Shown piece by piece: positions 63,996 through 64,000 of a DNA stretch of 64,000 bases. Source of the DNA: Enchytraeus crypticus (taxonomy: Eukaryota; Annelida; Clitellata; Enchytraeida; Enchytraeidae); contig CAJHZI010000253.1 in assembly GCA_905160935.1 (NCBI GenBank), positions 2,687,001 through 2,751,000 of the forward strand, in the 5' to 3' direction. The position numbers and the translations under genes were made by a program. How positions within the stretch are numbered: position 1 is the stretch's first letter; every line of letters starts with the position of its first letter. The notes beneath the pieces were generated by a model. It was not told the origin of the DNA and did no database searches. It worked only from the letters and a program-made list of their open reading frames with translations.

Positions 63996-64000
63996 GAGCA

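Larger units (their letters stand above)
60721..64000. other. ICA1 3' UTR and downstream repeats
   Basis: No coding exon was seen. Bases 60721-61950 are probably 3' UTR, although a SINE-A copy interrupts them. Further on lie a SINE-B fragment (62710), the longest LINE-A copy (62930) and copies of families E and R5. Open frames here are short and lie in repeats. Confidence 0.5.

Overview
The window is AT-rich invertebrate nuclear DNA. It has split genes with GT-AG introns, long intergenic deserts, many tRNA-derived SINEs, degraded non-LTR retrotransposon tails, and abundant (TA)n, (GA)n and (ATT)n microsatellites. The sequence does not fix the species. The gene content (an NPY/NPF-type receptor, TATDN3, ICA1) is general bilaterian, and a lophotrochozoan-like animal is a reasonable guess only.

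Four protein-coding genes can be read out with confidence. (1) 4801-11259, minus: a three-exon rhodopsin-class neuropeptide receptor of the NPY/NPF-like group, 611 aa, with all signature motifs and a very long third intracellular loop. (2) 26896-28275, minus: an apparently intronless, secreted, cysteine-rich glycoprotein of 459 aa that I cannot name. (3) 40318-54124, minus: TATDN3, a TatD-family metal-dependent hydrolase, rebuilt from 12 very small exons into a 265-aa protein with all metal ligands present. (4) 55917-60720, plus: ICA1 (islet cell autoantigen 1 / ICA69), four coding exons, 560 aa, with an N-terminal BAR-like AH domain and the conserved C-terminal motif. TATDN3 and ICA1 are divergent neighbours, with about 1.8 kb between their start codons.

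The rest is repeats. 1-4.7 kb: SINEs and a LINE tail with a (GAT)n end. 11.3-26.7 kb: gene desert with SINEs, (TA)n tracts, LINE tails and a fold-back. 28.3-40.3 kb: a degraded retrotransposon end carrying a restriction-like-endonuclease-type segment, a long hairpin, a hexamer satellite and a 5S-like SINE. 40.3-54.1 kb: the TATDN3 introns, which hold most of the minisatellites (an exactly 20-bp-spaced CAGCTG array, AGGTCA repeats, a 27-bp unit). 60.7-64 kb: the probable ICA1 3' UTR, then more repeats.

The most interesting non-genic material is the SINE population. At least sixteen copies of one family (SINE-A) share a 3' tail with other SINEs that have different heads. Three copies of another element appear to join a tRNA-like 5' part to a 5S-rRNA-like body. 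The genes do not form one pathway. ICA1 and the peptide receptor both belong to neurosecretory biology in animals, but nothing here links them functionally.
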